Below, one piece after another: positions 13,575-16,015 of a DNA stretch of 16,015 nucleotides. Every line of letters starts with the position of its first letter. The first letter of the stretch is position 1. Below the pieces are notes generated by a model. It had not been told where the DNA came from. It did not search any database and saw nothing but the letters and a program-made list of their open reading frames with translations. The position numbers and the translations under genes are program-made. Origin of the DNA: an uncultured Oceanospirillales bacterium (GTDB taxonomy: Bacteria > Pseudomonadota > Gammaproteobacteria > Pseudomonadales > Litorivicinaceae); contig CAJXTO010000022.1 in assembly GCA_913061245.1 (NCBI GenBank), positions 1 through 16,015 on the forward strand, written 5' to 3'.

Positions 13575-14794
13575 TAGTCTGTCAGCATCCCAATCACGCG
13601 ATCGAGTGCTTCTAAGAAACGATCGACTTCATCGATCGAGTTGTAGAACGCAACCGACGCCCTCGCGGTGCCTGGTAGACCGAAGTGCTCCATTGTTGGC
13701 ATCGCGCAGTGATGACCAGTTCTTACAGCGATACCGAGTTGGTCAAGAAGAGTTCCGACATCTGTTGGATGAGCGCCTTTCACGTTAAATGAACAGACGC
13801 TTACCCAATGCTCTGGATGACCCAATACATCGACCTTATCTCGGCTGAGCATGGCTTGTATCAGGTGCTGATGCACCTGATGTTCGTGCGCTATGGCGCC
13901 GTCGAAATCAATTGAATCGAGATAATCGAGAGCCTTAGCAAACCCAATTGTATCGGCAATGTTGGGTGTGCCTGCTTCAAACTTCCATGGCAACTCGTTA
14001 TAGGTGGTTCCACTGAAGCTCACGCGATCAATCATATCGCCGCCGCCTTGCCATGGCGGAAGTGATTCCAAGAGTTCACGTTGTCCGAGCAGAACACCAA
14101 TCCCAGTTGGGCCACAGCATTTGTGTGCACTCACCGCATAGAAGTCGGCTTCGAGATCTTTTACATTGACTCGCATATGTGGTGCAGCTTGCGCGCCATC
14201 GATGACCGAGAAGGCATTGTTTTCTTTGGCCAACTGAATGAAGCCTGTAACGTCATTTAGAGCACCAATCGCGTTTGAGACGTGCCCGACTGCAATGACA
14301 GCGACATCGTGTTCCTGACAAAGCGCTTTTGCTGATTCCAAACACAGCGTACCTGTCGCATCCACTGGAATTGGGATGACCCGGATTCCGATGCGAGATT
14401 CGAGCTGCTGCCAGGGGACAATATTTGCGTGGTGCTCTGTTTCACCAACTAAAACGACATCGCCTGATTTGAGACGGGTTGAGAGTACGTTGGCAACGAG
14501 ATTCAGTGCTTCAGTGGCTCCGCGAAGCAGGATCACTTCGCCAGTATCGTCGACACCGAACCACTGTCCGATCCTTGCGCGAGCGCCTTCATAGGCATCT
14601 GTCGCTTCGCCACTTAAGGTGTGCACCCCACGATGGACATTCGAGTTGTATCGATCGTAATAATCACTAATCGATTCGATGACCTGGGTTGGCTTTTGCG
14701 ATGTGGCGGCGTTGTCCAAGTAAACAAGCGGTTGTCCGTGGACTTCACGTGCCAAAATAGGGAAGTCACTGCGAACACGCGCCAAATCAAACAT
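13574..14794 (-). CDS. sufS: Cysteine desulfurase SufS
   Basis: A PLP enzyme that takes sulfur from cysteine and holds it as a persulfide for the SufBCD scaffold. The 406-residue protein is the usual length. It shows YLDNAATSQKP (25-35), ETEHHANIVPW with the cofactor-stacking His (121-122), IDGAQAAPH (198-206), the PLP lysine K225 (SAHKCCGPTGIGV) and the catalytic cysteine C363 in RTGHHCAMP. The short loop before C363 and the RTGHHCA signature mark the group II (SufS) type rather than IscS. AAGGA lies eight bases before ATG 14794, and the start overlaps sufD by eight bases. No sufE or sufU follows, so the sulfur-accepting partner must be encoded elsewhere or replaced. Confidence 0.96.
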   Translation of the reverse strand: MFDLARVRSDFPILAREVHGQPLVYLDNAATSQKPTQVIESISDYYDRYNSNVHRGVHTLSGEATDAYEGARARIGQWFGVDDTGEVILLRGATEALNLVANVLSTRLKSGDVVLVGETEHHANIVPWQQLESRIGIRVIPIPVDATGTLCLESAKALCQEHDVAVIAVGHVSNAIGALNDVTGFIQLAKENNAFSVIDGAQAAPHMRVNVKDLEADFYAVSAHKCCGPTGIGVLLGQRELLESLPPWQGGGDMIDRVSFSGTTYNELPWKFEAGTPNIADTIGFAKALDYLDSIDFDGAIAHEHQVHQHLIQAMLSRDKVDVLGHPEHWVSVCSFNVKGAHPTDVGTLLDQLGIAVRTGHHCAMPTMEHFGLPGTARASVAFYNSIDEVDRFLEALDRVIGMLTD

Positions 14795-15983
14795 CGACAG
14801 ATTCCTTAAGCTCAGCGATCAGCTCACCATGCTTCAGCTCACCCAATAGTTGTGTCTCAACTAATTCTCGTATGTCTGGGTGCTCGATTTCCTCAACGAT
14901 TTTTTCCGCGAAGGCATACTGCAAAAATGCGCGTGCGTCGGCTTCAGACAGTCCGCGACTCTTTAAGTAGAAGAGTTCTGTCTTATTCAGACTCCCAACT
15001 GTACAGCCGTGTGAGGCAGTGACGTCATCGGCATAAATTTCGAGTTCCGGTTTTGGATTCACGCGCGCAGATTCCGATAACAGGAGATTAGCAATCGATT
15101 GCTCTGTCGCTGACCGCTGTGAATCTTTGCGGATCAATACACGGCCATTAAACGTTGCTTCACCTTTGCCATCGACCATATTTCGGAAGGTCATCTCGCT
15201 GTTGGTTTCTCCCACCACGTGATCAATTGCAAGGTGGGTGTCGTGGTATTGCGAGCCGTTTGTGATCGCAAGTCCATTCACAGATGCCGAAGCCTCACGA
15301 CCAGCCAAAGCAATATAAATGTCATTGCGCGCTAACTTTGATCCGAATTCGATCGTTTGCAGTCGGTAGGATGCATTTTCACCGCACTCAATATCGAGGT
15401 TAGAGAACACGTGAGCTGCCGTATTGGCTGCTTGGAAGCGTACATGAGTGACTGATGAATCGCGTTCCAGTGTCATCAAACAACGAAGTGAACTGAGGTT
15501 TGCTGTATCAACGTCAGTTGACTCGAACTGCTCAACGAGTGTGAGTTGAGCACCAGCCTCAACACGGATAAGGAGCGTCGAAAAGCCCGCTGAATTTGCT
15601 TGATTCGCGAGGTGGTGCAAGTTCAGAACAACCGATGCGGTTTTTTGAACAGTCAGTGTTAATCGCGCGTTTTCAAGTGCAGCTTGTGTGAGACCAAATC
15701 CATGTGCCTGATTGATCCCATCAATGCGTTTCTGCTCAGAGGCTGTCAGCGCAGTGTCAGAGACCGTCAATCCGTCGGTCGCGGGGACGTTAACAAACTG
15801 CCCCCCGGTTAAAGCAAATTGCTCTGTCGCTTTAGGATTTGCCGGCTGCCATGTGGTGCGGGCCAGACCTCGGGTGGGGACATACTTCCATGACTCGACA
15901 CGTTTTGTGGGTAAGCCAACCGCTAGCGCCTCTGGCGCATGGACGTCCTTGACGTCAGCCAACCACTCACTGAATCCGCTCAT
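14787..15983 (-). CDS. sufD: Fe-S cluster scaffold subunit SufD
   Basis: SufD forms the SufBC2D scaffold on which Fe-S clusters are built. The 398-residue protein has the N-terminal helical part (LPTKRVESWKYVPTRGL, 24-40), a long central beta-helix and the C-terminal helical part FYLKSRGLSEADARAFLQYA (338-357). The cluster-site region ADDVTASHGCTVG (318-330) keeps His325, the counterpart of E. coli His360; the position of E. coli Cys358 is Ala323, while a Cys occurs at 327. ATG 15983 overlaps the sufC stop by four bases (ATGA), with GAAGGGA about ten bases upstream. The gene is co-directional with sufC, sufS and sufT. Confidence 0.95.
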   Translation of the reverse strand: MSGFSEWLADVKDVHAPEALAVGLPTKRVESWKYVPTRGLARTTWQPANPKATEQFALTGGQFVNVPATDGLTVSDTALTASEQKRIDGINQAHGFGLTQAALENARLTLTVQKTASVVLNLHHLANQANSAGFSTLLIRVEAGAQLTLVEQFESTDVDTANLSSLRCLMTLERDSSVTHVRFQAANTAAHVFSNLDIECGENASYRLQTIEFGSKLARNDIYIALAGREASASVNGLAITNGSQYHDTHLAIDHVVGETNSEMTFRNMVDGKGEATFNGRVLIRKDSQRSATEQSIANLLLSESARVNPKPELEIYADDVTASHGCTVGSLNKTELFYLKSRGLSEADARAFLQYAFAEKIVEEIEHPDIRELVETQLLGELKHGELIAELKESVDV

Positions 15984-16015
15984 GCTGCTTCGATCCCTTC
16001 GTAACCTTCGCGCTC
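15980..16015 (-). CDS. sufC: Fe-S assembly ATPase SufC, C-terminal fragment
   Basis: Only the last 11 codons and a TGA (15982-15980) are inside the window, ending EREGYEGIEAA. The tail is acidic with a Glu-x-x-Gly-Tyr pattern typical of SufC C-termini. The call rests mainly on the four-base overlap with sufD and the universal sufC-sufD order; the ABC ATPase domain lies outside. Confidence 0.75.
   Translation of the reverse strand, partial: EREGYEGIEAA

Overview
The window is a densely packed stretch of gammaproteobacterial chromosome, with no mobile elements, CRISPR array, tRNA or rRNA. The assignment rests on three things: the 6S RNA gene lying between zapA and a 5-formyltetrahydrofolate cyclo-ligase gene; the ygfB-pepP-ubiH-ubiI order next to them, as in Pseudomonas and relatives; and gamma-type EpmB and DUF6482 genes. 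Base composition looks close to balanced by eye. I cannot name a genus; a free-living, possibly marine, member of the Pseudomonadales/Oceanospirillales side is a guess.

Layout. (1) 1-243 is the 3' end of ilvA, followed by a promoter and a 30-codon membrane-peptide gene (332-424) that converges on the next block. (2) 411-1649, minus strand: a zapB-like coiled-coil gene, zapA, 6S RNA (ssrS) and the folate gene fau. 6S has its own extended -10 promoter built into the zapA stop codon. (3) 1740-9000, plus strand: ygfB, pepP, ubiH, a ubiI-like gene, riboflavin synthase, epmB and a Kef/CPA2-type antiporter. Junctions are abutting or overlap by 1-4 bases, so this looks like one translationally coupled operon. 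Two FAD-dependent ubiquinone hydroxylases sit next to the enzyme that makes the flavin precursor. (4) 8954-9460, minus: a membrane-anchored J-domain protein whose end overlaps the antiporter gene. (5) 9512-10836, plus: a MerR-type regulator with a cobalamin-binding domain, coupled to a DUF6482 gene. (6) 10833-16015, minus: the end of sufC, then sufD, sufS, sufT, a Rieske ferredoxin-like gene, an AbrB-family membrane protein and a DUF4743-type Nudix hydrolase, again nearly all overlapping.

Functional themes are quinone and flavin biosynthesis, EF-P modification, Fe-S cluster assembly, cell-division accessory proteins and global RNA-polymerase control by 6S RNA. Most of the window is housekeeping. 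The least ordinary parts are the B12-type MerR regulator, which lacks the residues used for light sensing in CarH, with its DUF6482 partner and repeat-rich upstream region; the small membrane peptide at 332-424; and the accessory tail of the suf operon. No gap larger than about 180 bases lacks a protein gene, and that one holds 6S RNA.
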